Of a stretch of DNA of 64,000 nt, positions 8,775-18,293 are shown one piece after another; position 1 is the stretch's first letter; each line of letters starts with the position of its first letter. A program made the position numbers and the translations under genes. Below the pieces are notes generated by a model, which ran no database searches, was not told the origin of the DNA, and saw nothing but the letters and a program-made list of their open reading frames with translations. This stretch comes from RPQJ01 sp963793675 (lineage in GTDB: Bacteria > Pseudomonadota > Gammaproteobacteria > Steroidobacterales > Steroidobacteraceae): contig CAWCBA010000002.1 in NCBI GenBank assembly GCA_963793675.1, forward strand, positions 434,001-498,000. The letters run 5' to 3'.

Positions 8775-9347
8775 TTACTGAATGCTGAGTTCCTGTGCTC
8801 TCTCCAGCGCTTCCTGAGCCTGCGGGTTCTTGCCACGCGCCTGCAGCGAGTCGGCGATCAACTGCCAGGCGGCCGCTTGCGTGCGGTTGTCGCCCACGGC
8901 CATCGACAGCGCCTTGCGGCCCATCGACTCTGCCTGCACGTAATTGCGCTGGTCCATCCGCAGCCGGCCCATCTCGATCCAGAGCAGCGGATTGTTGGGT
9001 TCGATGCGCAGGGCGCGGTCGAGCGATCCGGCGGCACCGGGCAGGTCGCCTTTCTTGCGTTGCGCCTGCGCCTGCGAGACCAGCGCCTTGCTGGCCGGGC
9101 TGAGCGTGGCCGGCGCCACCTTCGGGCGCTCGCGCGGCACCGGAATCGACGGGGCCGGCCCCTGGATCGTGGGCTCCTGCGGCAGGGTCGAGGAAACCGT
9201 GGGTGGCTCGGGGATCATTGGCCCGCTGCCGCCGCGGGTCGCGGTCCTGGACGGGCTCGGCGGCGGCTCCTTATGGAAGGGCTGCAGCGAACATCCCGCG
9301 GACGCGAGCAGGGCAACGGCAACGAAGGTTCGCGACAACGGGAGCAT
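8775..9347 (-). CDS. Tetratricopeptide-repeat lipoprotein
   Basis: Predicted outer- or inner-membrane lipoprotein of 190 residues. The start chosen (ATG at 9347) gives a signal peptide ending LLASAGC, a lipobox-like site. A Pro-rich linker follows, and the C-terminal half contains TPR-like helices (ALVSQAQAQRKKGDLPGAAGSLDRALRIEP, then QALRARGKNPQAQEALERA-like sequence). TPRs mediate protein contacts. It lies downstream of mrcB on the same strand, so a link to peptidoglycan synthesis is possible, but no partner is shown here. Confidence 0.8.
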   Translation of the reverse strand: MLPLSRTFVAVALLASAGCSLQPFHKEPPPSPSRTATRGGSGPMIPEPPTVSSTLPQEPTIQGPAPSIPVPRERPKVAPATLSPASKALVSQAQAQRKKGDLPGAAGSLDRALRIEPNNPLLWIEMGRLRMDQRNYVQAESMGRKALSMAVGDNRTQAAAWQLIADSLQARGKNPQAQEALERAQELSIQ

Positions 9348-9442
9348 TGAGGTACCTCGGCCGCGATTGTCGGGCCCCGGCGCGGACCATATCAAGGAGG
9401 ATCGCCGCTCCGCGCTGCCCGGTCAGCTGGCGCCGTGACGCC

Positions 9443-11761
9443 TTACTCGTTCGGCACGACCGGTGGCGGCGGCGGCTGCATCAACGCGGCCTCCTCGGCG
9501 GTCGTGCTCGGCGGGCACGCGGGGTTCGGATTCAGCACCGTCCCCACTTCGAACGGCAGGCTGACGGCCGAGCCGGAACAATACGGCGACGTCTCCAGCC
9601 CCGAGTAGTAATCGATCCAGCGATCCTCGACCGCTTCGGGCATGAGCGGCTCGAACGAAGTCGTCGAGATCGAGGCCATCAGGCGCGTCCAGGCCTGCAA
9701 CGCGCCGGTCGTGCCGGTGAGCCCGGTGGGTGCGTTGTCGTCGTGACCCATCCACACCACGATCACGTGACCGCCCGAGAACCCGGCGAACCAGCTGTCG
9801 CGATAGTCGTTCGACGTCCCGGTCTTGCCCGCGACGACCAGGCCCGGCGGCAGCGCCTTTTTCGCGGACCGCGCCGTGCCGCGCTCGAAGACCTCGATCA
9901 GCATGCGATCGAGCGCATACACCGCTTCGGCCGGCGCCGCCTCGGTGACCTCGAGCTCCGGCGCCTTGAGCGCCTTGCCGTGTTCGTCGATCACCGCGCG
10001 CACGGCCCGCAGCGGCGAGCGGAAGCCGCCGTTCGCCAGGGTGTTGTACATCTGCGCGACTTCGACCGGATTGAGCTGCGCCGTGCCGAGCAGGATCGAC
10101 GGATACTGCGGTGGCGCCTCGTCGAGTCCGAGCTGCACATAGGTCTTCGCGACCGGCCCGAGACCCACGTCCAGCCCCAGGTTCACGGTCGCGAGGTTGT
10201 ACGACTGCGTGAGTCCGCGCACCAGCGTGACCGGCCCGTGCAGCTTCTTGTCGTAGTTGTTGGGCTTCCAGACGTCGCCGCTTTCGAGCTTGTACTCGAT
10301 CGGTTCGTCCATCACGACCGACGCCGGCGTGTACCGGCCCGACTGCAGCGCGGCGAGGTAGACCATCGGCTTGGCGAGCGAGCCGATCGGCCGCTTCATG
10401 TCGAGCGCGCGGTTGAAACCGTCGAACGACGCGCGACGCCCGCCGACCACGGCGACCACCTCACCGGTCTGCGGCGTCGTCACGACCATGGAGCCTTCGA
10501 GCCCCTGTGCTGCCTTGCGGCTGCCCTTGTCCTGCCGGGCCAGCTCGTCGCTCAACGCGATCTCGGCCTTTTCCTGCTTCAGCGGATCGAGCGTGCTGAA
10601 AACGACGAGGCCGGTCTCGGTGAGGGCCTGCTCCTGGTAGTCCTCGCGCAGCTGCCGCCGCACCAGGTCGAGGAACGCCGGGAAATAATTCGCGGAGCGG
10701 CCGGCGTTGTCGGTGATGCCGAGCGGCGTCTTCATCGCACGCTCTGCTTCATCGCGTTTCGCGACGCCTTCGTCGGCGAGCACCTTGAGCACGAGGTTGC
10801 GGCGCTCGAGCGCGCGGTCGGCGTGGCGGCGCGGATCGTAGTAGGAGGGCCCGCGCACGATCGCCACCATCAGCGCGACTTCCGGCAGGTTGAGTTCGGC
10901 CAGCGGCTTGCCGAAATAGAACTGGCTCGCCAGGCCGAAGCCGTGCACCGCGCGGCGGCCGTCCTGGCCCAGGTAGATCTCGTTGATGTAGGCGTTCATG
11001 ATGTCCGCCTTCTCGAATCGCGATTCGAGGATGAACGCCATGATCGCTTCCTCGCCCTTGCGCCGCAGGGTGCGCCGGCTGTCGAGGAAATAGCTCTTGA
11101 CGAGCTGCTGGGTCAGCGTGCTGCCGCCCTGTTCCACCTGCCCTGCCCGCAGGTTCACGAACGCGGCGCGCAGGATCGCGAGCGGATTCACGCCGTGGTG
11201 GGTGTCGAACTTGCGGTCCTCGACGGCTTTCAGCGCCTGCGGCAGCAGCGGCGGCACTTCGGCCGGCGAGACGATGATCCGGTCCTCGCCGTGAATCGGA
11301 AAGATGCTGCCGATCAGCAATGGATCGAGGCGGAACACCGGGACGTCGGCGCCGCCGGGGCCGGACAGTGCCGAGATCGCCTCGCCGTCGAAGCCGACGT
11401 GCAGCTTCTGCGCAGGCTGCGTTTCGTCGGAGAAACGGAATTCGCGGACGTAGACGTCGACCGAGTCGCCCTTGCGCCGGAACGTGCCGGGACGGTCCAC
11501 CGGGGTTTGCGCGATGTAACCGAGGCGCTCGAGCTCCTGGGCGAAGCGGGCCGACGACAGGTCCTGGCCGGCATAGAGCTCGAGGGGCTGTGCGTACACG
11601 CGGGCGGGCAGCGTCCAGCGGCGTCCTTCGAACTGCCGCGTGACGCGCCGGTCGAGCACGGCGACCAGGACGATCAGGGCGAGCAGCCCCAGCAGCGCGA
11701 GGATGGCAAAGCCGCGCTGCAGCTTCCGTCGTGACCTGGAGTTTCGTTTGCGCTTGGCCAT
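9443..11761 (-). CDS. mrcB: Penicillin-binding protein 1B, bifunctional transglycosylase/transpeptidase
   Basis: Class A PBP that polymerises lipid II glycan chains and cross-links the peptides. The 772-residue protein has a basic N-terminus, one membrane helix at about 17-38, and a UB2H-like region. The GT51 domain has EDRKFDTHHGVNP with the catalytic Glu, and GGSTLTQQLVKSYFL. The transpeptidase domain has the SxxK site in IGSLAKP, the SYN motif and KTGTS. A Pro-rich tail ends the protein. No frameshift is seen. It begins ten bases after trkH. Confidence 0.96.
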   Translation of the reverse strand: MAKRKRNSRSRRKLQRGFAILALLGLLALIVLVAVLDRRVTRQFEGRRWTLPARVYAQPLELYAGQDLSSARFAQELERLGYIAQTPVDRPGTFRRKGDSVDVYVREFRFSDETQPAQKLHVGFDGEAISALSGPGGADVPVFRLDPLLIGSIFPIHGEDRIIVSPAEVPPLLPQALKAVEDRKFDTHHGVNPLAILRAAFVNLRAGQVEQGGSTLTQQLVKSYFLDSRRTLRRKGEEAIMAFILESRFEKADIMNAYINEIYLGQDGRRAVHGFGLASQFYFGKPLAELNLPEVALMVAIVRGPSYYDPRRHADRALERRNLVLKVLADEGVAKRDEAERAMKTPLGITDNAGRSANYFPAFLDLVRRQLREDYQEQALTETGLVVFSTLDPLKQEKAEIALSDELARQDKGSRKAAQGLEGSMVVTTPQTGEVVAVVGGRRASFDGFNRALDMKRPIGSLAKPMVYLAALQSGRYTPASVVMDEPIEYKLESGDVWKPNNYDKKLHGPVTLVRGLTQSYNLATVNLGLDVGLGPVAKTYVQLGLDEAPPQYPSILLGTAQLNPVEVAQMYNTLANGGFRSPLRAVRAVIDEHGKALKAPELEVTEAAPAEAVYALDRMLIEVFERGTARSAKKALPPGLVVAGKTGTSNDYRDSWFAGFSGGHVIVVWMGHDDNAPTGLTGTTGALQAWTRLMASISTTSFEPLMPEAVEDRWIDYYSGLETSPYCSGSAVSLPFEVGTVLNPNPACPPSTTAEEAALMQPPPPPVVPNE

Positions 11762-11770
11762 CGTTCGAAC

Positions 11771-13219
11771 TTACTTGCGCCAGAAGGTCGGTGTCAGCAG
11801 CACGAGCACTGAAAAAATCTCCAGGCGCCCGAGCAGCATCGCCAGCGAGCAGACCCACGTCTGGAAGTCGGTGAGTCCCTGGTAGTTGCTGGAAGGCCCG
11901 ACCATGCCGAGGCCGGGCCCGGCATTATTGATCGTCGCGATGATCGCCGTGAAGGAGCTGATGAAGTCCATGCCGCTGGCGAGCAGCAGGAATGTCAGCG
12001 TCACCACGGTGCCGAAGTAGAGCACGACGAACGCCAGCACGGCGAAGACGACGTGGTTGGCAACCACCTGGTTGCGGATCTTCACCGGCGTCACCGCCTG
12101 CGGATGAACGAGGAGGAACAGCTCGCGGATGGCCTGCCGCACCAGCACCAGCGTGCGGAACATCTTGATGCCGCCGCCCGTCGAGCCCGTGTTGCAGGTG
12201 TAGCAGGACAGCATGATGATGACCATCGGCGCGAACACCGGCCAGGCCGCGTAGTCCTGTGTGACGAAGCCGCAGGTCGTCGAGAACGCGACCAGGTTGA
12301 AGGCGACGTGGCGCAGCGACGTCAGGAAGTCCGGGTACACGTGGTGCGCCCAGACGTAGAGCGTCACCCCGAGGATCGCCACGCACACCAGCCGCAGCAT
12401 CGCGCCGGCCTCCACGTCGACCAGGTAGGTACGCAGGCTCTTCTGCTGCCAGGCGATGAAGTGACGGGAAAAATTGACCGCTGCGAGCAACATGAACGCG
12501 ATCAGCACCGCTTCGATGGCCGGAGAATTGAAGTGGCCGATGCTGGCGTCGTAACTCGAGAAGCCGCCGAGGGACACCGTCGAAAACGAGTGAAAGACGG
12601 CGTCGTACCAGTTCATGCCGGCCAGCCTGAGCGAGCCGATGCAGGCCAGCGTGATCAGCAGGTAGACGACATACAGTGCCTTGGCGGTCTGCGTGATGCG
12701 CGGGGTGAGCTTTTCGTTCTTGACGGCGCCGGGCGTCTCGGCCTTGTACAGCTGCATGCCGCCGACCCCGAGCAGCGGCAGGATCGCCACGGCCAGGACG
12801 ATGATGCCCATGCCGCCGAACCAGTGCAGCGTCGCCCTCCAGATATTGAGCGACGGGGCCATGGTGTCGAGCCCGGTCAGCACCGTGGCGCCGGTAGTGG
12901 TGAGGCCGGACATCGTTTCGAAGAACGCGTCGGTGAAGCTCAGCCCCGGCAAGGCGAGGATCAGCGGCACCGTGGCGATGGCCGACATGAACACCCACGC
13001 CAGCGTGACCAGCAGGAAGCCGTCACGCGAGCGCAGCTCCCGCTTGTGCTTGCGCGTCACGGCGAACATGGCCGCGCCGCCGCCGATGCAGGTCGCCGCC
13101 GCGTAGATGAAGTCGACGAGCATGCCGTCCCGGTAGATCAGCGACGTGATCATCGGCAGGACGTAGGTGATGCTGAACAGCACCAGCATCGACCCGAGGA
13201 CGTTGATGACTGCAAGCAT
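11771..13219 (-). CDS. trkH: Trk potassium uptake system, membrane subunit TrkH
   Basis: Potassium-translocating membrane subunit of the Trk system. The 482-residue polytopic protein shows repeated P-loop-like segments including MSGLTTTGATVL, STVSLGGFSSYD, STTCGF and NNAGPGLGMVG, which supply the four selectivity-filter glycines of the SKT fold. It is paired with trkA, 27 bases upstream on the same strand, whose product regulates it through NAD(H)/ATP binding. Confidence 0.96.
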   Translation of the reverse strand: MLAVINVLGSMLVLFSITYVLPMITSLIYRDGMLVDFIYAAATCIGGGAAMFAVTRKHKRELRSRDGFLLVTLAWVFMSAIATVPLILALPGLSFTDAFFETMSGLTTTGATVLTGLDTMAPSLNIWRATLHWFGGMGIIVLAVAILPLLGVGGMQLYKAETPGAVKNEKLTPRITQTAKALYVVYLLITLACIGSLRLAGMNWYDAVFHSFSTVSLGGFSSYDASIGHFNSPAIEAVLIAFMLLAAVNFSRHFIAWQQKSLRTYLVDVEAGAMLRLVCVAILGVTLYVWAHHVYPDFLTSLRHVAFNLVAFSTTCGFVTQDYAAWPVFAPMVIIMLSCYTCNTGSTGGGIKMFRTLVLVRQAIRELFLLVHPQAVTPVKIRNQVVANHVVFAVLAFVVLYFGTVVTLTFLLLASGMDFISSFTAIIATINNAGPGLGMVGPSSNYQGLTDFQTWVCSLAMLLGRLEIFSVLVLLTPTFWRK

Positions 13220-13246
13220 CGGGGCGGCTGCGCCTGGCGGTCCGGC

Positions 13247-14635
13247 TCAGCTCTGGAACAGGCGTTCGACCTGCTCCACGTGCCGCTTGTCCGACAGGAA
13301 GAGGATCACGTGATCGCCGTTCTCGATCACGGTGTCGTGGTGCGCCATGATCACCAGGTCGCCACGCACCAGCGTCACGATCTTGACGCCCTCCGGCAGG
13401 GGGATGTCCTCGATCGGGCGGCCGACCACCTTGCCGCCGCGCAGGCCGTGCGCGATGGTTTCCATGGCCTCCGCCGCGCCCTGTCGCAGCGAATGCACCT
13501 GCACGACGTCGCCGCGCCTGACGTACGCGAGCAGCGAGCCGATCGTGACCGTCTGCGGCGAGATCGCGACGTCGATTTCGCCCATCGCGGTGAGGTCGGC
13601 GTAGGCGGGCCGGCTGATCAGCGCCATCACGCGCCGCGCACCGAGGCGTTTCGCGAGCATGGCCGAGAGTATGTTGGCTTCTTCGGAGTTGGTGAGCGCG
13701 CAGAATACGTCGACGCTGTCGATGTTCTCCTCGACCAGCAGTTCCTCGTCGGCAGCGTCGCCCACCAGCACGATCGAGTTGCGCAGCTGCTCGGAGATCT
13801 TGCGCGCGCGCTTCGAATCGCGCTCGATGACCTTGACCTGGTTCTCCTCGTCGAGCGTCTGCGCGAGCCGGAAACCGATGTTGCCGCCGCCCGCGATCAC
13901 GACCCGCTTGACCGGGTCTTCGAGGCGCTGCATCTCCTTCATCACGAGGCGGATGTCCTGCGTCGCGGCGACGAAGAAGACCTCGTCGCCGTCCTCGATC
14001 ACGGTGTCGCCGTCGGGCTCGATGCTTTCGCCCTTGCGGTACATGGCCGCCACGCGCGCCTCGCTGTTGCGCATGTGGCCCTTCAGTTCGCGGATCGGGC
14101 GCCCGACCAGCGCGCCGCCCTTCAGCGCCTTGATCCCGACCAGCCGGACCTTGCCGTCCGCGAAGTTGACGACCTGCAGGGCCCCCGGATAGCGGATCAG
14201 CCGTTCGATGTAGGCGGTGACCGCTTCTTCGGGACTCAGGTACATGTCGATCGCGAACCCCGACAGGGTTGCCGGCACCTCGGGCGGTTCGGTCGAGACG
14301 AACAGGCCCGGATGCTTCGTGTAATCACGCGAGCGGATGCGGGCGATCTTGGTCCTGGTGCCGAAGAGGCTCCAGGCCACGTGGCACGCGACCATGTTGG
14401 TCTCGTCGCTGTTGGTGAGTGCGACGAGCATGTCGGCATCGCGCGCACCGGCGGTCTCGAGCGTGCGCGGGCTCGCCGCGTTGCCCTGCACCGTGCGGAT
14501 GTCGATGCGATCCTGGAGGTCGCGCAGCAACCGTTCGTCGGTGTCGACGACGGTGACGTCGTTGGCCTCTTCGCGGGCCAGGTGGTAGGCCGCTGTCCGG
14601 CCGACCTGGCCGGCCCCTAGGATGATGATTTTCAA
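13247..14635 (-). CDS. trkA: Trk potassium uptake regulatory protein TrkA
   Basis: Cytoplasmic regulator of TrkH. The 462 residues are two tandem RCK modules. Each opens with a Rossmann nucleotide-binding motif: MKIIILGAGQVGRTAAYHLA at the N-terminus and RVVIAGGGNIGFRLAQTL near residue 233. Each is followed by a TrkA-C domain (SPEEAVTAYIERLIRYPGAL; VRRGDVVQVHSLR). Transcribed toward trkH, mrcB and the TPR lipoprotein with short gaps. No frameshift. Confidence 0.96.
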   Translation of the reverse strand: MKIIILGAGQVGRTAAYHLAREEANDVTVVDTDERLLRDLQDRIDIRTVQGNAASPRTLETAGARDADMLVALTNSDETNMVACHVAWSLFGTRTKIARIRSRDYTKHPGLFVSTEPPEVPATLSGFAIDMYLSPEEAVTAYIERLIRYPGALQVVNFADGKVRLVGIKALKGGALVGRPIRELKGHMRNSEARVAAMYRKGESIEPDGDTVIEDGDEVFFVAATQDIRLVMKEMQRLEDPVKRVVIAGGGNIGFRLAQTLDEENQVKVIERDSKRARKISEQLRNSIVLVGDAADEELLVEENIDSVDVFCALTNSEEANILSAMLAKRLGARRVMALISRPAYADLTAMGEIDVAISPQTVTIGSLLAYVRRGDVVQVHSLRQGAAEAMETIAHGLRGGKVVGRPIEDIPLPEGVKIVTLVRGDLVIMAHHDTVIENGDHVILFLSDKRHVEQVERLFQS

Positions 14636-14675
14636 GCTTCTGGACCTGTGGGGCAGCGCGCCATTCTAGCGCGAC

Positions 14676-16887
14676 TCAGAGCGTCTCCAGGTTGGCGTAC
14701 CCCAGCATCAGCCACTTGGTGCCCTGGCGCTCGAACACGACCTGTATGCGGGCGTTGGTCCCCTGGCCTTCCAGGCTCAGGACCACCCCGTCCCCGAACT
14801 TGGCATGGCGGACCCGCTGGCCGAGCTTGAACGCGCCTGCCGGGGCGTCGTCCTGGAAGCGGCGTCCGCTCATGGACAGGTTGCTGCCGGAGGGGCGGGC
14901 GGCCTGCTGCGTGGAGGAGCGGGACTGCGGCGCATAGACCGGCCGGGACACCTGCACCTTGGGGCGGACTTCCTCGACCAGTTCGAGCGGAATCTCGGCG
15001 ATGAACCGGGACGGGGCCCCGAAGTTGTCGACGCCGTGCATGCGGCGCTGCTCGGCGTAGGTTACGTACAGCTGGCGCATGGCGCGCGTGCAGCCCACGT
15101 AACAGAGGCGGCGTTCTTCCTCGAGCCCGTGCACGTCCATGATCGACCGCTGGTGCGGGAAGAGGCCGTCCTCCAGGCCGCACAGGAACACGACCGGGAA
15201 CTCGAGACCCTTGGCCGAGTGCAGCGTCATCATCTGCACGCAGTCTTCCCAGGCCTCGGCCTGGCCCTCGCCGGACTCGAGCACGGCATGGGACAAGAAC
15301 GCCATCAGCGGGGGCATGTCCGTGTCCTCGGGCTCGAAGCCGCGTGCGGCGCTCACGAGTTCGTCGAGGTTCTCGAGCCGGGCCTCGCCCTTGTCGGCCT
15401 TGTCCTTCCTGTAGTGCCCTACCAGGCCGCTCGCCTGGATCACGTGGTCGACCTGTTCGTGCAAGCGGCAGGCCCTGCGTGTCGGCATCGAGCTTCTCGA
15501 TCAGCGTCAGGAACGCCTGCAGGCACGAGACCGCCTTGGCTCCGAGGTCCTCGTTGCACTCGAACGCGGCGGCCCACATCGACTTCACGTGCTCGCGGGA
15601 GTGGGCCCGCAGCACTTCCAGCGTGCGCGCGCCGATGCCGCGCGTCGGCAGGTTCACGACACGCTCGAACGACGCATCGTCGTCGCGGTTCGAGATCAGG
15701 CGCAGGTACGCCAGCGCGTCCTTGATCTCCTGGCGCTCGAAGAACCGCAGGCCGCCGTACACCCGGTACGGAATGCGCGCCGCGAGCAGGTATTCCTCGA
15801 ACACCCGCGATTGCGCGTTCGAACGGTAGAGGATGGCGTTGTCGGCGCGCTTGCCGCCGCGCGCGATCCACTCGCGGATCTTCCCAATGACGAACTCGGC
15901 CTCGTCGCGCTCGTTGTAGGCGCGGAAGAGGCGGATCGGCGCGCCCTTGCCCTCGCTGGTCCAGAGTTTCTTGCCGATGCGGCCGCTGTTGTTGCCGATG
16001 ATGGCGTTGGCGGCATCGAGGATGTTGCCGGTCGAGCGGTAGTTCTGCTCGAGCCGGAACAGCTGCACGTCGTGGAAATCCCTGCGGTACTGCTGCAGGT
16101 TCTCGACCCGCGCGCCGCGCCAGCGGTAGATCGACTGGTCGTCGTCGCCCACCACGTACGGGACGCTGGTCGAGCCGACCAGTGCCTTCATCCAGTTGTA
16201 CTGGATGGTGTTGGTGTCCTGGAACTCGTCGACCAGCACGTGCCTGAAGCGCGCACGGTAGTGTTCGCCCAGGCCCGGCACCTCACGCAGGATCTCGTAG
16301 CAGCGCAGCAGCAGCTCGGCGAAGTCGACCACGCCATTGCGGCGGCAGGTGTCTTCGTACGCCTCGTACAGCTTGATCAGCTGGCGGCGGGTCGGATCGC
16401 CGTCGTCCTTCAGGTGCTTCGGCCGCAGGCCTTCGTCTTTCTGCGCGTTGATGAACCACGCCACTTCACGCGGCACCCAGCGCGTGTCGTCCAGGTTCAG
16501 GCCGCGGATGATCTTCTTGACCAGGCGCTGCTGGTCCTCACCGTCGAGGATCTGGAAGCCCTGCGGCAGGCCGGCCTCGCGCCAGTGCAGGCGCAGCAGG
16601 CGGTGGCAGATGCCGTGGAAGGTGCCGATCCAGAGCGGCGCGGAAGGCAGGCCGAGCTGCGTCTCGATGCGGTGGCGCATCTCGGCCGCGGCCTTGTTGG
16701 TGAACGTCACGGCGAGGATGCCATGCGGCGACACGCCCTCGACCTGGACCAGCCATTCGACGCGGTGGGTCAGCACGCGCGTCTTGCCACTGCCCGCGCC
16801 GGCCAGCACGAGGGTCGGCAACAGCGGGGCACTCACGGCCTGCCGCTGCGCGTCGTTGAGCGGCGCAAGAATGTGGGAAACGTCCAT
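14676..16887 (-). CDS. uvrD: DNA helicase II (UvrD), one frameshift
   Basis: SF1A 3'-5' helicase for nucleotide-excision and mismatch repair. The N-terminal part from the ATG at 16887 carries Walker A AGAGSGKT, VDEFQDTN and GDDDQSIYRWRGA. The C-terminal part, one frame away, carries TLHSAKGLEFPVVFL and EERRLCYVGCTRA, and ends with the usual FERQGTKWLMLGYANLETL. The shift falls at about 15461-15470 (GGCCTGCCGCTTGCACG, one base too many for LPLHEQV). The total of 2212 bases equals 737 codons plus one, as expected for a +1 insertion. Probably intact in the organism. Confidence 0.92.
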
Positions 16888-16955
16888 CGGAGGGTGGCGG
16901 ATTCTACAGGACTCGCCAGCGCTCCGGGGGCCAGCCGGAGCTGCCGGCGGCGGCG

Positions 16956-17537
16956 CTATGCGTTCGAGTCTTCGCGCGCGCTCCTGGTTTCGACAGGCAT
17001 GCGTGCGATGCGCTCGAAGCGCTTTTGCTGACGCCGGATCGGCCACCAGTCGTAGAGAAATATCTCGACCGGTCGCCACAGCGCCACCCAGCCGATGAGC
17101 AGCAGGCCCTCGGCAAACACCCCGTTGCCGCCGGTCGCGGTGAGCCAGCGTCGCGCGGACAGGCAGGCGAACATGAATGCCAGCCCGATGAGCAGGCTTG
17201 CCACGCCGCGGCCCAGCAGCCGGCGAAGTTCGACCCGCGCCTGGCGCGCGCGATATTCGAAATAGTGTGCGAAGGCATCGGGAAGGGCTCCAGCACCCGC
17301 GGACTCGCGCTCCACCGCGGGCAGGTACACGACCAGCTTGCATGGCTTGCGCGGACCGATTTCGCGCACCGCGTCGTCGATGTAAGTCTCGGCCGCGGGG
17401 TCGATATCCTTCTCGTGAAACGGCGCCGGATCGAGGTGGTGGAACAATTGCCGCAGTTCGCGCAGCCGGATCTCGATGAGCCAGGTGTCGCCGTCGCGGC
17501 GATAGTCCGATGACTGCGATGATCTCCTGCGTGTCAC
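16956..17537 (-). CDS. Conserved membrane protein of unknown function
   Basis: 193 residues. A soluble N-terminal half contains WLIEIRLRELRQLFHHLDPAPFHEKD, then an Arg-rich helix (YFEYRARQARVELRRLL). Two hydrophobic helices follow at about 110-128 and 140-157, and a conserved-looking WRPVEIFLYDWWPIRRQQKRFERIA tail. I do not recognise a named domain; similar proteins occur as conserved hypotheticals in proteobacteria. It lies 68 bases upstream of uvrD on the same strand and diverges from the DUF3313 gene. Confidence 0.75.
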   Translation of the reverse strand: MTRRRSSQSSDYRRDGDTWLIEIRLRELRQLFHHLDPAPFHEKDIDPAAETYIDDAVREIGPRKPCKLVVYLPAVERESAGAGALPDAFAHYFEYRARQARVELRRLLGRGVASLLIGLAFMFACLSARRWLTATGGNGVFAEGLLLIGWVALWRPVEIFLYDWWPIRRQQKRFERIARMPVETRSAREDSNA

Positions 17538-17612
17538 GGGGAGAGTATAAAGGTCATCGCCTGTGCAGCCTGATGATCATCCTGCCGTAAGCCTCTCGCC
17601 CCGGGGTACGTC

Positions 17613-18293
17613 GTGACCCGTCGCCTGGCCGTGGATGGAATTCACCAGAGCGTGCTCCGGGTCGGCTGCGCGGTCCTGCTCGGCGGCTGCGCGGTGAATG
17701 TAGCGCAGCCGCCTGCTACCTGGGACGGACTCGACTATCGACCGGGCCAGGAGAGCGGTGCCTTGTACGTGCGTCCCGGAGCGCAATCCATGGCCTATCG
17801 CACGGTCATGGTCGATCCGCTGGCGGTCGCGATCCCCGAGCACTGGTACCCGGTCGGCGACACCAGCGAACACCTCGGAACGGGGCCCCGAAAACTCTCG
17901 AGCAGTGAGCTGCAGCACATCAAGGACACCCTGGCGGTGAGGTTCCGCTACCTGTTCGTGGCGGAACTGACCGACGGCGGTTACCGCGTCGTGGAGCGGC
18001 CGGGCGACGACACCGTCCGCGTGAGCCCGGGTCTCGCCGATGTCTACATGAACACGCCGGAGCGCAGCCTGACCGCCCGGCGGCGCGCCGACAGCATGAC
18101 GCTGGTGATGGACGTGCGCGACGCGACGACCGGGGAACTGCTGGCGCGGCTTGTCGACAGGCAGAAAGGGGTGATGGGTGCCCTGCAGTTCCCGAACACG
18201 GTCGCCAACTCGGTCGACTTTCGCCGTGCCGTCGAGGCGTGGGCGCAGAGGTTGCGAGCGGGCCTCGACGATATGAGCGGGCAGTCGCCTTAG
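17613..18293 (+). CDS. DUF3313 family lipoprotein
   Basis: 226-residue predicted lipoprotein starting at a GTG. The signal peptide ends LLGGC, a good lipobox. The body (WDGLDYRPGQESGALYVRPGAQSMAYRTVMVDPLAVAI, and later SGLADVY-like VSPGLADVYMNTP and ADSMTLVMDVRDATTGELLARLVD) matches the DUF3313 pattern of outer-membrane lipoproteins of unknown role. One of few plus-strand genes in the left part of the window. Its stop overlaps the stop of the convergent VanZ-like gene by four bases. Confidence 0.82.
   Translation: MTRRLAVDGIHQSVLRVGCAVLLGGCAVNVAQPPATWDGLDYRPGQESGALYVRPGAQSMAYRTVMVDPLAVAIPEHWYPVGDTSEHLGTGPRKLSSSELQHIKDTLAVRFRYLFVAELTDGGYRVVERPGDDTVRVSPGLADVYMNTPERSLTARRRADSMTLVMDVRDATTGELLARLVDRQKGVMGALQFPNTVANSVDFRRAVEAWAQRLRAGLDDMSGQSP

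Noticed and set aside
9203..11734. 843-codon open frame antisense to mrcB
   Set aside because: Shadow frame of a well-supported gene in GC-rich DNA; composition is Arg/Gln/His-rich with no domain or ribosome site.
12053..14620. 855-codon open frame antisense to trkH and trkA
   Set aside because: Both minus-strand genes are intact and canonical; the antisense frame is a codon-bias artefact.
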